64,000 nt of DNA. Source: a candidate division WOR-3 bacterium. Its GTDB lineage: Bacteria > Hydrothermota > Tepidihabitantia > Tepidihabitantales > CAIPLT01. The stretch spans positions 1-64,000 of the forward strand of contig JBDRUV010000001.1 in the NCBI GenBank assembly GCA_039801505.1. Reading direction: 5' to 3'. Positions 28,732 through 37,840 of the stretch are shown here, one piece after another. Under the pieces are notes generated by a model, which did not search any database, was not told the DNA's origin, and was given only the letters and a program-made list of their open reading frames with translations. Numbering within the stretch: the stretch's first letter is position 1; every line of letters starts with the position of its first letter. The position numbers were made by a program, and so were the translations under genes.

Positions 28732-29144
28732 GAATAGTCTCCGTGGTCCTTTTAGTTTTTTCAAGTATCAATTTATTGGGGACCCCGGTCGAGACAAGGA
28801 ATTATCATCGATCCGCAGAATTATCTATAGTACTGTCCCTCATGTTGCCCGGTGGGGGGCAGTTTTATTGTGAAGAATATTTTAAGGGCACCCTGTTTTT
28901 GGCAACAGAGGGGCTCTTAAGTTACTATACCTACAAAAATCACAAAGCCTACATTCTTACTGCCCACAATGAATATCTAATGCGACGTAATAATTTCCTG
29001 TGGTGGCTGGCAACTGTGAAGGCAATCTCTCTGGCTGACGCCTATATTTCTGCTCAAATGTATAAATTTAATGAACAAATGGAACTCGGTGTCGATTTCG
29101 TTCCGCCCACAAAAACCCGCTTATTTCTCTTGGTTCGATTATAA
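28728..29144 (+). CDS. DUF5683-like secreted or membrane protein
   Basis: The 138 residues have a signal-like N-terminus (MRIVSVVLLVFSSINLLG) and a hydrophobic motif SLMLPGGGQFYCEEYFKGTLFL, here noted as the PGGGQFY core near residues 43-49, typical of DUF5683-type proteins found in outer-membrane bacteria. Function of the family is unknown. It overlaps the OmpA-like gene by 4 nt (ATGA) and ends 6 nt before the convergent kelch gene. Confidence 0.65.
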   Translation: MRIVSVVLLVFSSINLLGTPVETRNYHRSAELSIVLSLMLPGGGQFYCEEYFKGTLFLATEGLLSYYTYKNHKAYILTAHNEYLMRRNNFLWWLATVKAISLADAYISAQMYKFNEQMELGVDFVPPTKTRLFLLVRL

Positions 29145-29149
29145 AAATC

Positions 29150-31021
29150 TTATCTAATAACCAACTTATAGCTTTCAGTAACTGTCTCGGACTGGTATTT
29201 AATGAAGTACACTCCTGAGGCTAAATGTGCTTTAGGAATTAACAACGAATATTCGCCCTCTAAAGAAAATCCGGACTTGAGAGCTTTTATTATTGCACCT
29301 GTAGGAGAAACCAGTAAGATTTTAATTTTAGTATTATAGGGTACAGAATAGTTAAGAATAATGTTATTAGCTTCGATTTTGTAACTTAAAAGGCGTTTTC
29401 GGATTGTAGCCCCTGATTCGCTTCGCTGGGATTGGTCAGTTATTGGTGGAATAACAAGTTTAGCAGATTGTGGAGTATATTTCCAGAATTCGCTTGTGCC
29501 ATTGCCTTTTAAGAGATAGACATTACCCAAAAAGTCACAAGTTAATGCAGCACCGGTTTTAGGAACGCTTTGCTTTGCGTATTTAGCATCATTTATTATA
29601 CGATGCGGTATAGTTTCTTTACCAACCCAAGTATCACTTTCTGGGAGATAGCACCAAAATTCGTTTACTTTGCCACCTTTTATTGCATAAATTACTGAAC
29701 CATCACTTGCGATGGCCGCACCGTCTTTAACCTTAGTTTTTTTCCTGGGGAAAGCCGGATGTATTTCGGGTAAATTACTTTTTCTGACCCAAGTATCGCG
29801 GGAGATGTTATACATCGAGAAATAGTTCTCGTTGGCTCCGCCCATCAAACAATAAATTGAGTTACCAACACATACAATGGCTGAGCCATCTTTGTATGGT
29901 TTACCTGTATAAACTGGTGCTTTGTTGAGTGTATCCCAGGTTGTAGAATTTATATCATATACGAAAAAGTTTTGGGCCATAGGATCGGCTTTTTGTGCTC
30001 CGGCTAATAGATAAATTCGTCCGTCGTAATAAGTCATCGAAGTTCCGCCTTTAAGATCCTTACTAACCGGCACAAAACCTTTAAACAACCAGGTGTCTCG
30101 CTCGATATCGTAAGCCCAAAATTCTTTTGTTCCGTTACCCTTGGTGGTATAAATCATATTATTAAGTGGCGAATAGCAAAGAGCCGCCCCTTTACCTACA
30201 GTTTTTTTATTAACTTGACTGGGTTTAGTCTCTTTAGGCCCATAAAATAGCGTTTCGCAAGCTGACCAACTACCATTATACTTGTAAAATTCGTTGGATT
30301 TATTACCGCGGAAGGCATATAAAATATTGCCGACAGCAACCAAAGCACCGCCATCTTTCACGTTTCTTTTGCTGGCACCAACACGAGAAGGTATAGATTC
30401 TAGTTCCTGCCAGACCGCAGCGACTTGAATTGTGAAAAACCGCGTTTCTGAATCTTCACTGTAATTACCGAAACTGTCCTTGGCTCTAACGCTCCAACCA
30501 TAATCACCTAATTCAAAAAAGTGACGCGGAACAACTACAGTGTCTAAAAGCACGGTATCAATATCTGGCGTTACCGACCCCGAGGGATATACTTTAAGAT
30601 TATATTCAGAGGCACCACGTAAATTATGCCATATAAACTGGACTCGACGGTCGGTAATCTCAGCATCTGGTAGGGGTAAAATTAAATCCGGCCCTTTGGT
30701 TTGAATGTATACCCTGAAAACTTCTGAAGTTTCTGAGGCCGGGTTTTCTATAATCACCCGCCAATAATACAGGGTTTCCGCAAGCGGTTCGGTTATCTGG
30801 CAATAAGAACTAGTTACTGATTGCGAAACAATTGGGGAGGTAAAGTCCTGATCTTCATCGATCTGAATCAAATATTCATTAGCCCCTGAGACATCTTCCC
30901 AATCAAAATTTGGGGTAGCGTCATAAAGACAAGCCCCATTGGGTGGAAATATTAAATTGATTTCAGCAAAAGTCCAGGAAATAATTGCGAATAACATAGT
31001 AAATACGATGTTTTTACTCAT
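29150..31021 (-). CDS. Secreted kelch-repeat protein with T9SS sorting domain
   Basis: Start chosen: ATG 31021, which has AAAGGAGG just upstream and begins a signal peptide (MSKNIVFTMLFAIISWTFA). The product is 623 residues: two fibronectin-like domains (about 25-200) with FDWEDVSGANEYLIQ, kelch repeats (about 205-520) with recurring YAFRGN, YLLAG, YAIKGG and YLLKGN, and a T9SS-type C-terminal domain ending VYFIKYQSETVTESYKLVIR. The architecture matches the second half of the 11.6-15.1 kb protein. A leader hairpin precedes the ribosome site. Likely a surface-attached protein; ligand unknown. Confidence 0.82.
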   Translation of the reverse strand: MSKNIVFTMLFAIISWTFAEINLIFPPNGACLYDATPNFDWEDVSGANEYLIQIDEDQDFTSPIVSQSVTSSYCQITEPLAETLYYWRVIIENPASETSEVFRVYIQTKGPDLILPLPDAEITDRRVQFIWHNLRGASEYNLKVYPSGSVTPDIDTVLLDTVVVPRHFFELGDYGWSVRAKDSFGNYSEDSETRFFTIQVAAVWQELESIPSRVGASKRNVKDGGALVAVGNILYAFRGNKSNEFYKYNGSWSACETLFYGPKETKPSQVNKKTVGKGAALCYSPLNNMIYTTKGNGTKEFWAYDIERDTWLFKGFVPVSKDLKGGTSMTYYDGRIYLLAGAQKADPMAQNFFVYDINSTTWDTLNKAPVYTGKPYKDGSAIVCVGNSIYCLMGGANENYFSMYNISRDTWVRKSNLPEIHPAFPRKKTKVKDGAAIASDGSVIYAIKGGKVNEFWCYLPESDTWVGKETIPHRIINDAKYAKQSVPKTGAALTCDFLGNVYLLKGNGTSEFWKYTPQSAKLVIPPITDQSQRSESGATIRKRLLSYKIEANNIILNYSVPYNTKIKILLVSPTGAIIKALKSGFSLEGEYSLLIPKAHLASGVYFIKYQSETVTESYKLVIR

Positions 31022-31034
31022 ATTGGCCTCCTTT

Positions 31035-31048
31035 GGGTTAATCAACCC
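31035..31048 (-). promoter_or_regulatory. 5'-leader hairpin before the ribosome site
   Basis: GGGTT and AACCC (31035-31039 and 31044-31048) enclose a 4-nt loop directly upstream of AAAGGAGG. It may protect the mRNA 5' end or tune translation, like the hairpin at 35430-35454. Confidence 0.5.
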
Positions 31049-31058
31049 TGTTTTGTAT

Positions 31059-31086
31059 ATTGTATCCAGTCTTGGGGTTTTGTCAA
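31059..31086 (-). promoter_or_regulatory. Promoter of the kelch gene
   Basis: Minus strand TTGACA (31086-31081), 16 bp, TACAAT (31064-31059), then a leader of about 30 nt with hairpin and Shine-Dalgarno. Confidence 0.7.
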
Positions 31087-31090
31087 GCTT

Positions 31091-31717
31091 TTATTCCTCA
31101 ATTACTACTTTTTCCATTATCACTGGAACCACTGGACGGTTATTGGGACCGGTCTTAACCTGGACAATTTTATCTACTACCTCCATCCCATCAACAACTT
31201 GGCCAAATATTGTATAATTCCCGTCTAAATGTGGTGCCGGCTGGTGGCAGATATAAAATTGACTACCACTGGAGGCTTTTTCAGGATTAACCTGATCTGG
31301 CAGCCGGGCGCAGGCAACAGTGCCCCTGATGTGCTTGAGGTTCGGGCTAATTTCGGCTGGAATCGTATAACCCGGGCCACCGGTTCCGTCGCCTTTCGGG
31401 TCGCCACCTTGCACGACAAAACCTGGTATTACCCGATGAAATGTTAACCCGTTATAAAAGCCTTCTTTAGCGAGCTTAATAAAATTTTCACATGTTTTTG
31501 GCGCCTCTTTGGTATATAAAAGAATCTTTATTTTACCTAAGGCTTCGTCACCATGTTTTACATATATTACCGCGAACTTCTCAGCTTTTGGGGTCGTCTG
31601 GGTTAAAGTCTCAGGTGTTGGGCTTGACTTTTTTTCAACCGACGTGGTGACTTTGGGACCTCGACTGCAACTAAATATTACTCCTAACCCTAAAATAATA
31701 GCTAAGATATTTTTCAT
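31091..31717 (-). CDS. Cyclophilin-type peptidyl-prolyl isomerase lipoprotein
   Basis: The 208 residues carry a lipoprotein signal (LGVIFSC, lipidated Cys about residue 17), a Thr/Pro/Lys linker (about 20-48), then a cyclophilin domain. Seen: [31 protein letters not shown] and the final [14 protein letters not shown], the catalytic-face motifs. It would fold proteins in the periplasm or at the outer-membrane face, fitting a cluster of exported proteins. An AAGGAGC ribosome site precedes the ATG, which lies 9 nt after the M14 gene; the two probably form an operon. Confidence 0.92.
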   Translation of the reverse strand: MKNILAIILGLGVIFSCSRGPKVTTSVEKKSSPTPETLTQTTPKAEKFAVIYVKHGDEALGKIKILLYTKEAPKTCENFIKLAKEGFYNGLTFHRVIPGFVVQGGDPKGDGTGGPGYTIPAEISPNLKHIRGTVACARLPDQVNPEKASSGSQFYICHQPAPHLDGNYTIFGQVVDGMEVVDKIVQVKTGPNNRPVVPVIMEKVVIEE

Positions 31718-31726
31718 TTTTGCTCC

Positions 31727-33754
31727 TTATTTTATAATTAATTTTATGCTGGAATTGGACGTTTTATTAGATAACTGACAAAAATACACACCGGCAGGAA
31801 GTTTTCTTCCTGCAGGGTCTTTTAAATCCCAAATTAGCTCTTGGGTAATTAAAAGTTCAGTGACTAACCTTCCGTCAATATTATATATTTTTATTGACGA
31901 AGCTTCCAAACTTCCATTGAGGACAAATTTCACAAAATTTGTAGCCGGATTAGGCTCTAGATATAGGTTCAAATTCTTAAAGGCCAGCTCAGATTGTAAA
32001 ATACCGCTGCCCATTGGCCGCTGAAGATAGCTTATGCCGTCTAAATCAAAACCGGCGTACGGGTCTGAAGAGGAACCACCACCAGTATTAGTTATTCTTA
32101 TATAACGAGTACTATCTAAGCCGACTGTGGCTAAATCAAAACTTTGGGTGCCTTGGGCTGAACCAACAGTAAAGAAACTACCGCGCCAATCGTTAGAAAC
32201 CGCAACTGAATAGGCTTCTGGGGTTAAGTCACCCTCGTAGATAGTAAAATCCGGACCGGGAAAGTTTCTGATTGGGGGCACGGCCTCAAGCACAATTACG
32301 CCGGAGGGCCCTAAAGAATAAAATTGATTATCTGGGATGCCTAAAGCATCCATGGTGATTGTCCTAAAACTCATATCGGGACGGTCGCGTCGCACCCAAA
32401 CAAGTTTCTGGACATAATAGGGGATGGTACTATCAGGCACCAGTTTTACATCAACAAATACTGCCCCGGTTTCAGGAACCACTACCTCAAAGGTCTTCGG
32501 CACATAGCCGTTAGCCTCAACTTGTAAGGTATAGCTACCCGGGCCAACCATTTTATGAAAGTCACCACAAACTCGATCCGTATAAACTGGCCACCGCTTC
32601 GGATTGATAAACTTTACGATAGCAAAAAGTGGTTCATCGGTTAAAGAGTCTTTGACTACCCCAGAAATTCCCCAGCCGGCCCGAAGAATCATTTTCATAA
32701 GGGCCCGGCGATTAGCGATGCAGATACTATCGACCCGGACCTGGGTCGAAGGCTGTTGGGTCTCGATTGTGGTGCCAATCCCACCCCAGATTCCAAACAT
32801 CGCATCCTGGGCTGAGCCCCGGACATAGTACCAGTCATAACCATTAATTTTTTGCAGCTGGGTGGTCGGCGAACCATAGGTAGAATCTGCGTACTCCTGA
32901 GAAATCATAATAATATAAGCTGAGTCTGGCGGGTCTTGAGGGTGATGGTCCCAAACATAATTCACATACGAAGCTGTGGAGTGGTATTCGTATTCCAATG
33001 TGATATTATTAAGCTCGGCATGCGCTCGGATGGCTCGGGTCTCGGGTTGCGAAAATGGTGCTGGACTGCTGCCTTCACTGGCCCACATATAGCCATAATC
33101 GCGATTAAGATCTACGCCGGCTCCGTTATATCGAGAATTATTCACATGACCATCAGGATTAAGAATCGGTACAATCCAGATCTCACGGTTATTAACTAGA
33201 TTTGCGACCTGGGTATTGAAGGTGTAATTACTTAACAAGTATTGCAGAAAGGCTAATGTGACTTCTGTAGAGATTTTCTCGTTCCCATGATGGGCGCCAA
33301 CTAATCGAACCTCGGGTTCTGGTTCCTCTTGCTCCGGATTATCCGTAACCTTCATGGCTAAAATTGCTCGGCCTCCAGCCGAATAGCCTAGGGTCTCTAA
33401 CTTAGTAATCGCCGGGTATTGGGCCCGTAATGCCACAAGGATACTACAAACCTGCGTATAACTATGATACACCTGCGGCAGATCAACATAAGCCTCCCGG
33501 TAATCCGGATAGATGATTTCCAGTTTATAACCGGCATCTTTAAGTCTCTTGATCATCTGATCATTTGCGAAGGCATAAACCGCTTCGGATTGGGCATCAA
33601 CCACAGTTAGGCCAAATTGGTCCTGGAGCCGATAAACCTCATCATGCGCGGTTATTGTAATTTTAATCAACCGCTCGGGGGTATTACTTACCATGGCAAA
33701 GCCAATACACGCCCAACTAAATACCCCAATTATCAACCACGCCACATAACGCAT
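31727..33754 (-). CDS. Secreted M14 zinc carboxypeptidase with T9SS sorting domain
   Basis: The 675 residues comprise a signal peptide (about 1-20), a propeptide-like region, the M14 peptidase domain (about 110-350), a carboxypeptidase-regulatory-like beta domain (about 355-430), a further beta region, and a T9SS-type C-terminal domain with NPATNFVKFVLNG and GVYFCQLSNK. Seen: zinc motif AHHGNEKIS (HxxE), VDLNRDYGYMW with the substrate Arg-Asp region, and YEYHSTAS with the third zinc His. It removes C-terminal residues from extracellular peptides, probably for nutrition. The mRNA is predicted near-leaderless. Confidence 0.9.
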   Translation of the reverse strand: MRYVAWLIIGVFSWACIGFAMVSNTPERLIKITITAHDEVYRLQDQFGLTVVDAQSEAVYAFANDQMIKRLKDAGYKLEIIYPDYREAYVDLPQVYHSYTQVCSILVALRAQYPAITKLETLGYSAGGRAILAMKVTDNPEQEEPEPEVRLVGAHHGNEKISTEVTLAFLQYLLSNYTFNTQVANLVNNREIWIVPILNPDGHVNNSRYNGAGVDLNRDYGYMWASEGSSPAPFSQPETRAIRAHAELNNITLEYEYHSTASYVNYVWDHHPQDPPDSAYIIMISQEYADSTYGSPTTQLQKINGYDWYYVRGSAQDAMFGIWGGIGTTIETQQPSTQVRVDSICIANRRALMKMILRAGWGISGVVKDSLTDEPLFAIVKFINPKRWPVYTDRVCGDFHKMVGPGSYTLQVEANGYVPKTFEVVVPETGAVFVDVKLVPDSTIPYYVQKLVWVRRDRPDMSFRTITMDALGIPDNQFYSLGPSGVIVLEAVPPIRNFPGPDFTIYEGDLTPEAYSVAVSNDWRGSFFTVGSAQGTQSFDLATVGLDSTRYIRITNTGGGSSSDPYAGFDLDGISYLQRPMGSGILQSELAFKNLNLYLEPNPATNFVKFVLNGSLEASSIKIYNIDGRLVTELLITQELIWDLKDPAGRKLPAGVYFCQLSNKTSNSSIKLIIK

Positions 33755-33762
33755 TAGTTAAT

Positions 33763-33791
33763 AGTGTAAACCATTTGACTGGCAATGTCAA
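33763..33791 (-). promoter_or_regulatory. Promoter of the M14-cyclophilin unit, near-leaderless
   Basis: Minus strand TTGACA (33791-33786), 17 bp, TACACT (33768-33763); ATG at 33754. Its -35 lies only 8 bp from the -35 of the divergent methyltransferase promoter. Confidence 0.7.
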
Positions 33792-33799
33792 TATCATGC

Positions 33800-33827
33800 T
33801 TGACATTACCTAAAAATATTATAAAAT
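33800..33827 (+). promoter_or_regulatory. Promoter of the methyltransferase gene, near-leaderless
   Basis: TTGACA at 33800-33805, 16 bp, TAAAAT at 33822-33827; ATG at 33837 without ribosome site. Confidence 0.68.
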
Positions 33828-33836
33828 GTTTTGGGT

Positions 33837-34412
33837 ATGTGTTTGTGGTCCTGGAAAAGAAAATTAAAACATTTAGAAAAAGTCGCCTCGTCGCCTGAGG
33901 CTAAACCTAAAGAGATCTTAAAGGGTCTAAATTTAAAACCCGGCGATTTAGTAGCAGATATCGGTTCGGGAAGTGGTTATTATGCAATAGAGTTCGCCCG
34001 GCTGGTTGGGGAGACTGGTAAAGTCTATGCCTTAGATACTAACGAGAAATTTTTAGACTATGTCAAAGAACGCGCCGTAAAAGAAGGGGTCGGTAATGTG
34101 TATCCGATAAAAGTCAATGCCTTTGAGTTAAACTTGCCCGAAAATGTTGACCTTTTCTTTTTACGCAATGTGTATCATCACTTACCCGAACCGATAAAAT
34201 ATTTTGTAAATGTAAGAAGATTCCTCAAACCGCACGGTCGAATTGCCATTATTGAACGCACCAAACCGAAGCGCCGACTGTTCTCAAGGCAAACCCATGC
34301 TACCCCTGAGTCGGTAATTGTCGAACATCTAATCCGCAGCGGTTTTGTCATTTCAAACCGGTTTGACTTCCTACAGGACCAGTGCTTTTTAATCTTTAGG
34401 AAAGAGGTCTAA
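33837..34412 (+). CDS. Class I SAM-dependent methyltransferase
   Basis: Start taken as ATG 33837, which lies at the predicted transcript start; a TTG six bases upstream is less likely. About 191 residues. Seen: motif I VADIGSGSGYYAIEFARL, the acidic end of strand 2 VYALDTNE, and LRNVYHHLPEP as in UbiE/arsenite-type methyltransferases. The substrate cannot be named. It is followed by an intergenic region with the GC-rich repeat. Confidence 0.85.
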   Translation: MCLWSWKRKLKHLEKVASSPEAKPKEILKGLNLKPGDLVADIGSGSGYYAIEFARLVGETGKVYALDTNEKFLDYVKERAVKEGVGNVYPIKVNAFELNLPENVDLFFLRNVYHHLPEPIKYFVNVRRFLKPHGRIAIIERTKPKRRLFSRQTHATPESVIVEHLIRSGFVISNRFDFLQDQCFLIFRKEV

Positions 34413-34437
34413 TTAGCACTAGGCGCTAGGGCACAGT

Positions 34438-34460
34438 GGGGGTACGGTCCGGGGGACGGT
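34438..34460. repeat. Dispersed GC-rich palindromic repeat, copy 3
   Basis: GGGGGTACGGTCC followed by GGGGGACGGT, closely matching the left half of copy 1. It lies 26 bp after the methyltransferase stop. Confidence 0.68.
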
Positions 34461-34635
34461 AAGATCTCGCACTTAAAACTCCTCACCGGGTTATAAGAAT
34501 AAGCCAACGCATAAGGGTCAGCCCTGAGCCCAAGGGCTAAAGAATCTTGGATAGTAATCCCTTGCTAATCACACTCCGGACCCTAAATTTGCCGGCCGAC
34601 TATAAACCGCATACCTCTTAGAGTCAATATCGCCC
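34461..34635. other. Intergenic stretch with one hairpin
   Basis: No open frame of note. AGCCCT (34520-34525) and AGGGCT (34533-34538) can form a 6-bp hairpin, but no T-run follows, so it is not a standard terminator. Nothing else is evident. Confidence 0.4.
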
Positions 34636-34664
34636 TTGACAGGGCTACAGACCTTGATTATTTT
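34636..34664 (+). promoter_or_regulatory. Promoter of the DUF72 gene, leaderless
   Basis: TTGACA at 34636-34641, 17 bp, TATTTT at 34659-34664; ATG at 34671, 6 nt on, with no ribosome site. Confidence 0.65.
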
Positions 34665-34670
34665 ATCTTG

Positions 34671-35369
34671 ATGCCTGAGCTCTATGTTGGTACCTCTGGT
34701 TGGTTTTATGCCTGGAATCCCAATCGCAGCTTAGATTGGTATGTAGCACATTCAAAACTTAATGCCGTAGAACTTAACGCCTCGTTTTATCGGTTTCCGT
34801 TTCCAAATCAGATAAAAAGCTGGGCGAAAAAGGCCAGTTCCCTACGCTGGGTCATCAAGGTGACCCGAAGAATTACCCACTTACATAAATTTGGCCCAGA
34901 AAGTTATGAACTTTGGCAAAGTTTTTACGAGCTTTTTAGGCCACTGCGGCCGGTAATCGACTTCTATCTTTTTCAGCTACCACCATCGTTTACCCCTGAT
35001 CAGATAAAGGCTTTAGAGAAGTTTATTAAAAAACTCAAGCTTGAAGAAAAATTTGCCTTAGAACCCAGAAACGCAGCCTGGTTTTCTGGAAAATATTTAG
35101 CGTGGGCTCAGGACCTAAAAATTACCTGGGTCTCAATTTCCGCACCTAAGCTTCCGGATACCGTTTATAATACCAATGGTATTGTCTATCTCCGGTTCCA
35201 TGGCCGTGACCAGTGGTACCAATATTGTTATTCTGCTCGGGAACTAAAAGACTTTGCGCAGCGCGCCTTAAAAACCGAACCGGAAAAAATTTATGCCTTC
35301 TTTAATAACGACCAGGATATGCTTCATAATGCCCAGACATTTAAGAAAGTCTTAGACGAGCTCTGCTGA
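34671..35369 (+). CDS. DUF72 (YecE) family protein
   Basis: The 232 residues start at ATG 34671, at the predicted transcript start. Seen: the N-terminal LYVGTSGWFY, NAVELNASFYRFP, an FQLPPSF strand, the FALEPRNAAWF region, VYLRFHGRDQWY, and IYAFFNNDQDMLHNAQTF, all typical of this TIM-barrel-like family. The biochemical function of the family is unsettled. Single gene with its own promoter. Confidence 0.9.
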   Translation: MPELYVGTSGWFYAWNPNRSLDWYVAHSKLNAVELNASFYRFPFPNQIKSWAKKASSLRWVIKVTRRITHLHKFGPESYELWQSFYELFRPLRPVIDFYLFQLPPSFTPDQIKALEKFIKKLKLEEKFALEPRNAAWFSGKYLAWAQDLKITWVSISAPKLPDTVYNTNGIVYLRFHGRDQWYQYCYSARELKDFAQRALKTEPEKIYAFFNNDQDMLHNAQTFKKVLDELC

Positions 35370-35391
35370 AGGTTCTGTCCAGTCTCAGCTC

Positions 35392-35420
35392 TTGACAAAT
35401 AATTCCAGGGTAGTTAAAAT
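35392..35420 (+). promoter_or_regulatory. Promoter of the YVTN propeller gene
   Basis: TTGACA at 35392-35397, 17 bp, TAAAAT at 35415-35420. Transcription should begin near 35427, giving a leader of about 40 nt. Confidence 0.75.
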
Positions 35421-35429
35421 CTCAAAAGG

Positions 35430-35454
35430 GGGGATTTACTAAAAAATAATCCCC
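35430..35454 (+). promoter_or_regulatory. 5'-leader hairpin abutting the ribosome site
   Basis: GGGGATT (35430-35436) pairs perfectly with AATCCCC (35448-35454) around an 11-nt loop. The ribosome site AAGGAGG (35455-35461) begins at the next base. The hairpin occupies nearly the whole leader and probably stabilises or gates this mRNA. Confidence 0.6.
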
Positions 35455-35466
35455 AAGGAGGTGGGT

Positions 35467-37797
35467 ATGAAGCGACTCTTAGTGCTGCTTATCCCAGTAG
35501 TTCTCTTTGGTCAATGGCTGGAAACGACAATTCCAATCCCGGACTTAGTATATGGGGTTCAAAATCCGGAAGCAATTGTTAAAAATTCCTTAAACAATAG
35601 GATTTACCTCGGCGGCACTGACTGTATCATGGCCATCGATGCCAGTTCTTTTCAAAAAATCGGGCGCATCCCAATTACTGGTAAGATTAAAACCATGTGT
35701 TTTAATCCCGCCAATAATAAAATTTATGCCGGTGATGTCGCCAATAATAGTATTCTAGTCATCGACGGTCAGTCGGATTCTATTATTGCGACAATTGCTA
35801 CCGATAGTTCACCTGAGATTTTAATCTATAATCCAACTACTAACAAAATATATTGCGCGAACATTGAAAGCAATAAAATTACCGTAATTAGCGGTGCCAC
35901 CAATCAAGTAATCGCGACGATTTCTGCAGGTAATCTTCCGGTGGCCTTACTTATAAATCCCGTAACTAATATGCTATATTGTGCAAATTATAATGACAGC
36001 ACCATCTCAGTTATTAATACTCTCAATGACTCGCTTGTAACATTAATTCCGGTCCGAAGTGGCCCGAGGGCTCTGGTTTGTAATTTAACTAATAATAAGA
36101 TTTACTGTGCTAATTTTCATGGTAATTCAGTTTCCGTAATTGATGGTGCAACTAATCAAGTAATTGCCAATGTTGTGGTAAATAGACCTTATTGTTTGGT
36201 CTGGAATTCGCTGAACAATAAAATTTACTGCAGCTCATCCAGCGGAATTACTGTAATCGATGGCGTCACCAACGAAATAACTTCAACTATTATACTCAGC
36301 GCCCGGCCCAATTGTATGGTTCATAACCCGGTTAATAATAAGATCTATGCAATTATCGGTGACGAAGTAATAATTATTGATTGTGCAGCTAATCAAATCA
36401 TTACCAACATCCATTTAGAAAGTTATCTGAGTGCTTTATTATGGGACGAGACTAATAATAAAGTATACTGTGTAAATCAAGCTCGACATAATATAACTAT
36501 TATTGACGGCACAACCAACCAAAAGATTAAAACGATCCAAGTTGGTGATTTTCCGATAGCCCTTGTGTATAACAACGCCAACAATAAAGTTTATTGTGCC
36601 AATTTTTACGCCCGCAGCCTTACTGTTATCGATGGTGCTACTAATAACATTATAACCACAATACCCACAAACCACGAACCAGCTGCTCTGTGTTATAATC
36701 CAATTACCAATGAAATCTATTGTGCAAATTGTGACGCTAATAATCTCACCGTGTATAATGGGGCAACTAATGAGCTGGTCGCGACAATTGCCACCGGAGA
36801 ATGGCCCTGTGCCTTAATTTGTAATCCCTTTAATAATAAGATTTATTGTGCTAATTTTTCTAGTAATAGTGTAAGCATCATCGACGGCCATACCCACATG
36901 CTATCGAAAACCATCAATGTTGGAGCTGGTCCGTATCTTTTCAGTCATAACCTGATTAACAATAAAATCTATTGCGGTAATCGAATTGATTATACCTTAT
37001 CGATTATTGATGCCAATAATGATAGCCTGATGATTAACTATCCAATTTGGTTTGAAGTAAAAGACCTGGCTTATAATTCTGTTAACAATAAAATCTATTG
37101 CGCCGACAATTGCGGTGGCAATGTAATCTTAGTGTTTGACGGCGTTACTAATAATTTGATTAATGTGCTTCCGGCCGGCATATTACCAGTGGCCTTAGTC
37201 TATAATCCAATTAACAATAAACTTTATTGTGCTAATTATACTTCGAATAATATTACGGTTTACGATTGCGCAACTGACGATTTAATAGCAACTATTTGGG
37301 ACGGTGTCGATAAACCCTGTGCCTTATTTTACAATCCAATTAATAATAAAGTATATTGCGCCAATTATGGTAGCAATAACTTAACAGTAATTGATGGCGC
37401 CTCTAATGAAGTTATAGTCGTAATCAATGTTGGTTTAGGTCCAAAGAGATTCGCTTTTAATCTAGCGCAAAACCGAGTCTATGTGGCCAATTATAAAAGT
37501 GGCACAATTTCAGTAATTCGTGACCTAATGGCCGACATTAGAGAAACTACGTCACTAGTCAATAAGCCAGAGCTAAAACTTCAAGTCTTTCCCAATCCGG
37601 CCTCGGACGATTTTGTGGTGCATTTATCTCAAACCCCAACAAAAGTTAGAATATTCGATGTTGCGGGCACATTAATTAAAGAACTCCCAATTACCAGTTC
37701 TCAAATTAAGGTTTCCACTAAGGGAATAAAAAATGGCATCTATTTTATAAAACCCGATCAAAGCCCAGAGGTGATAAAGATTACTATTACAAAGTAA
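35467..37797 (+). CDS. Secreted YVTN-type beta-propeller protein with a cysteine ladder
   Basis: Start at ATG 35467, 5 nt after AAGGAGG; the GTG at 35461 overlaps the ribosome site. The 776 residues have a signal peptide (MKRLLVLLIPVVLFG), about 16 YVTN/NHL-like repeats of about 43 residues (roughly 40-690), and a T9SS-type C-terminal domain (FPNPASDDFVVHL, GIYFIKPDQ). Each repeat follows the pattern NNKIYCANY...ITVIDGATN...IATI. Cys follows the Tyr in 12 of 16 repeats, which is unusual for an exported protein. No CxxCH haem motif is present. Possibly two propellers in tandem, surface-attached; ligand unknown. It lies directly upstream of the two predicted selenoprotein genes. Confidence 0.85.
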   Translation: MKRLLVLLIPVVLFGQWLETTIPIPDLVYGVQNPEAIVKNSLNNRIYLGGTDCIMAIDASSFQKIGRIPITGKIKTMCFNPANNKIYAGDVANNSILVIDGQSDSIIATIATDSSPEILIYNPTTNKIYCANIESNKITVISGATNQVIATISAGNLPVALLINPVTNMLYCANYNDSTISVINTLNDSLVTLIPVRSGPRALVCNLTNNKIYCANFHGNSVSVIDGATNQVIANVVVNRPYCLVWNSLNNKIYCSSSSGITVIDGVTNEITSTIILSARPNCMVHNPVNNKIYAIIGDEVIIIDCAANQIITNIHLESYLSALLWDETNNKVYCVNQARHNITIIDGTTNQKIKTIQVGDFPIALVYNNANNKVYCANFYARSLTVIDGATNNIITTIPTNHEPAALCYNPITNEIYCANCDANNLTVYNGATNELVATIATGEWPCALICNPFNNKIYCANFSSNSVSIIDGHTHMLSKTINVGAGPYLFSHNLINNKIYCGNRIDYTLSIIDANNDSLMINYPIWFEVKDLAYNSVNNKIYCADNCGGNVILVFDGVTNNLINVLPAGILPVALVYNPINNKLYCANYTSNNITVYDCATDDLIATIWDGVDKPCALFYNPINNKVYCANYGSNNLTVIDGASNEVIVVINVGLGPKRFAFNLAQNRVYVANYKSGTISVIRDLMADIRETTSLVNKPELKLQVFPNPASDDFVVHLSQTPTKVRIFDVAGTLIKELPITSSQIKVSTKGIKNGIYFIKPDQSPEVIKITITK

Positions 37798-37803
37798 AAA
37801 CAC

Positions 37804-37832
37804 TTGACATTAGCACATAATTTCCTTATGCT
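37804..37832 (+). promoter_or_regulatory. Promoter of the tandem selenoprotein genes, near-leaderless
   Basis: TTGACA at 37804-37809, 17 bp, TATGCT at 37827-37832. ATG at 37841 with no ribosome site. No other promoter is evident before the second gene, so the two genes are likely co-transcribed. Confidence 0.72.
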
Positions 37833-37840
37833 TTTAGAGT

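Noticed and set aside
31022-31045. Longer N-terminus of the kelch protein starting at 31045
   Set aside because: Those codons cover the leader hairpin and the AAAGGAGG site; the signal peptide begins at ATG 31021.
35461-35466. GTG at 35461 as the start of the YVTN gene
   Set aside because: It overlaps the AAGGAGG ribosome site. ATG at 35467 has the right spacing and begins the signal peptide directly.
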